DNA of 64,000 nt from NCBI GenBank assembly GCA_015061245.1, contig SUWY01000006.1, positions 1 to 64,000 of the forward strand, written 5' to 3'. This stretch comes from Bacteroidales bacterium. GTDB lineage: Bacteria; Bacteroidota; Bacteroidia; Bacteroidales; Marinifilaceae. Below, in pieces: positions 62,844 to 64,000 of this stretch (position 1 is the stretch's first letter; every line of letters starts with the position of its first letter). Position numbers and translations under genes: made by a program. Under the pieces are notes generated by a model. It was given only the letters and a program-made list of their open reading frames with translations, was not told where the DNA came from and searched no databases.

Positions 62844-64000
62844 TTACCCCTTCTTTTCGGTTTTAGTTAGGTAGATGTTGTAGATGAATAGAGCTACTGT
62901 AGCTGCCAAACCGATTGCCATAATAACCATCCACATGTTTGACGGGTGATATGTGTCCCACAAATATTGTGTCAGTTGATTTGGTGTCAGGCCTGATTGA
63001 GCAGCAACCTCGGTGAAATACTCTGACTGGTTAAGACCATCAGGAATTTGCAAACCCTTCTCTGCTGCATAGCGCTGTACAATAGTTACTTTATCTGCAA
63101 TGTTCTGGAATACAGGACCTGAAATGATTCCTGCCAAGATGTTTCCAAGGAATACGGGGATGAATGAGTAACCCATGTAAAGAGCCTTTTTATCTGCAGG
63201 AGCAATACGTCCGATATACTCTGTAATCTTTGGTGATCCGGCCATCTCTCCAATACCGAATACCCAAATTGCAACCATAGTAAATACAACATTCTGGAAG
63301 AACATTGTCATTGCCATACCGATTGTACAAACCAAGAATCCGCTTACCATTGAGCTAAGAGGTTTCATCTTCATTACCAAGCTTGATACAATCAATTGGA
63401 ATGCAATAATGTATAGTGCATCTAAGTTACATACGAACTCTGCATCCATAACTCCGGGAGCCTTGCTGTAGTTCTCTGCGAAGAATGGAATAAACTTCTC
63501 GAAGAAGTTATACATAGCCGATGTATCGACCCATTGATCAATGAATACAGGTAGTGTGAAGAACAATTGGTTATACATTGTCCAGAAACCGGCAATGATT
63601 ACCAAGAATACAACAAACTTCAAATCCTGGAAGATATATACCATGTTCTTGAAGATGTCTGCAATACTCTTCTTCTCTTTTAGCTCCTCCTCGCTCTTTG
63701 CAGGCTCTTTGTAGAAGAACAACAATAGGAAGTTAAGAGCAATGATTCCTGCAGATACGTAGAAAATCATGGTTGGGTCGCCCTTCTTGAATAGAAGACT
63801 TACCAATGGACCAAAGAATGCTCCGATATTTACCATCATATAGAAGATACCGAATCCGATAGATGCATTGCTATCGTTGGTGGTCTTTGCAATAGTTGCC
63901 GATGGAATTGGTTTGAATAGAGCTGCACCCAAAGCCAATAGCAAGTAAGCTGCAAAGAAACTTGGATATGTGGTACACATTGGCATGATTAAGAATGCCG
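62844..64000 (-). CDS. peptide MFS transporter (POT family), 5' part beyond the window
   Basis: At least 384 residues of a POT-type proton/oligopeptide transporter are present, and the frame remains open to the window edge (residues AFLI before the first internal Met). The N-terminal helices with the ExxER signature are therefore outside. Visible features are GAALFKPIPSATIAKTTN (counterpart of the second POT motif), FGIFYMMVNIGAFFGPL, and eight or more later helices including VFGIGEMAGSPKITEYIGRIAP. It is a second, distinct POT protein besides 34125-35798. The downstream side is closed by the terminator at 62749. Confidence 0.88.
   Translation of the reverse strand, partial: AFLIMPMCTTYPSFFAAYLLLALGAALFKPIPSATIAKTTNDSNASIGFGIFYMMVNIGAFFGPLVSLLFKKGDPTMIFYVSAGIIALNFLLLFFYKEPAKSEEELKEKKSIADIFKNMVYIFQDLKFVVFLVIIAGFWTMYNQLFFTLPVFIDQWVDTSAMYNFFEKFIPFFAENYSKAPGVMDAEFVCNLDALYIIAFQLIVSSLVMKMKPLSSMVSGFLVCTIGMAMTMFFQNVVFTMVAIWVFGIGEMAGSPKITEYIGRIAPADKKALYMGYSFIPVFLGNILAGIISGPVFQNIADKVTIVQRYAAEKGLQIPDGLNQSEYFTEVAAQSGLTPNQLTQYLWDTYHPSNMWMVIMAIGLAATVALFIYNIYLTKTEKKG

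Overview
The window reads as a chromosome segment from a gut-type member of the Bacteroidales (Bacteroidota). The evidence is an AT-rich base composition, promoters of the Bacteroidetes form (a TTG/TTTG element about 19-21 bp upstream of TAnnTTTG), weak or absent Shine-Dalgarno sequences, many lipoproteins with an early lipobox cysteine, OmpP1/FadL, GH43, fimbrillin-like, DUF1599 and DoxX-type genes, and period-7 intergenic repeats (TTAGGAG, AATTCCT, AAAGGTG). I cannot name a genus from the sequence alone.

Region 1 (about 0.2-10.2 kb) is the accessory and defence part: a trypsin-fold protease, a NUDIX hydrolase and a complete type II-C CRISPR-Cas locus. The locus comprises a minus-strand tracrRNA divergent from cas9, a 1448-residue Cas9 with all HNH and RuvC residues, a RhuM-family gene inserted two bases after cas9, cas1, cas2, a bidirectional terminator and an array of 15 identical 47-bp repeats plus one decayed repeat (15 spacers). 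Every intact repeat carries a near-ideal Bacteroidetes promoter on the minus strand, so crRNAs are probably made from many internal starts running toward cas2. The RhuM gene inside the cas operon is the main candidate for something undescribed.

Region 2 (10.3-27.6 kb) is envelope and peptide metabolism: a GH43 lipoprotein, a TlpA-like thioredoxin, an M3 peptidase, tRNA-Arg(TCT), a PadR/PspC stress operon, two paralogous lipoproteins that join a fimbrillin-like N-terminus to an HExxH protease domain, an active/inactive pair of M16 peptidases, RidA and an AgcS symporter.

Region 3 (27.6-37.5 kb) carries a glycyl-radical enzyme resembling trans-4-hydroxy-L-proline dehydratase behind a structured leader, its radical-SAM activase, a thioredoxin-fold protein, a threonine-aldolase-like enzyme and two MFS-type transporters. 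Region 4 (37.5-47.3 kb) holds tpiA, the DoxX and DUF1599 genes, folP, a nitroreductase lipoprotein, a KilA-N gene flanked by a perfect 25-bp direct repeat that looks like a recent insertion, an rRNA/tRNA methyltransferase, miaB, OmpP1/FadL and a repetitive lipoprotein. Region 5 (47.4-64 kb) is mostly housekeeping: proS, pepT, a BASS-type transporter, guaB, an M1 aminopeptidase that overlaps katA tail to tail, a 0.6-kb mosaic of hairpin repeats, an EamA transporter, queH, an esterase, cinA and the 3' part of a second POT transporter.

Across the whole window the heptamer GGCGAGG (often GGGCGAGG) occurs at least 34 times on both strands, roughly ten times what base composition predicts, mostly inside genes. 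This is a genome-scale signal worth testing.
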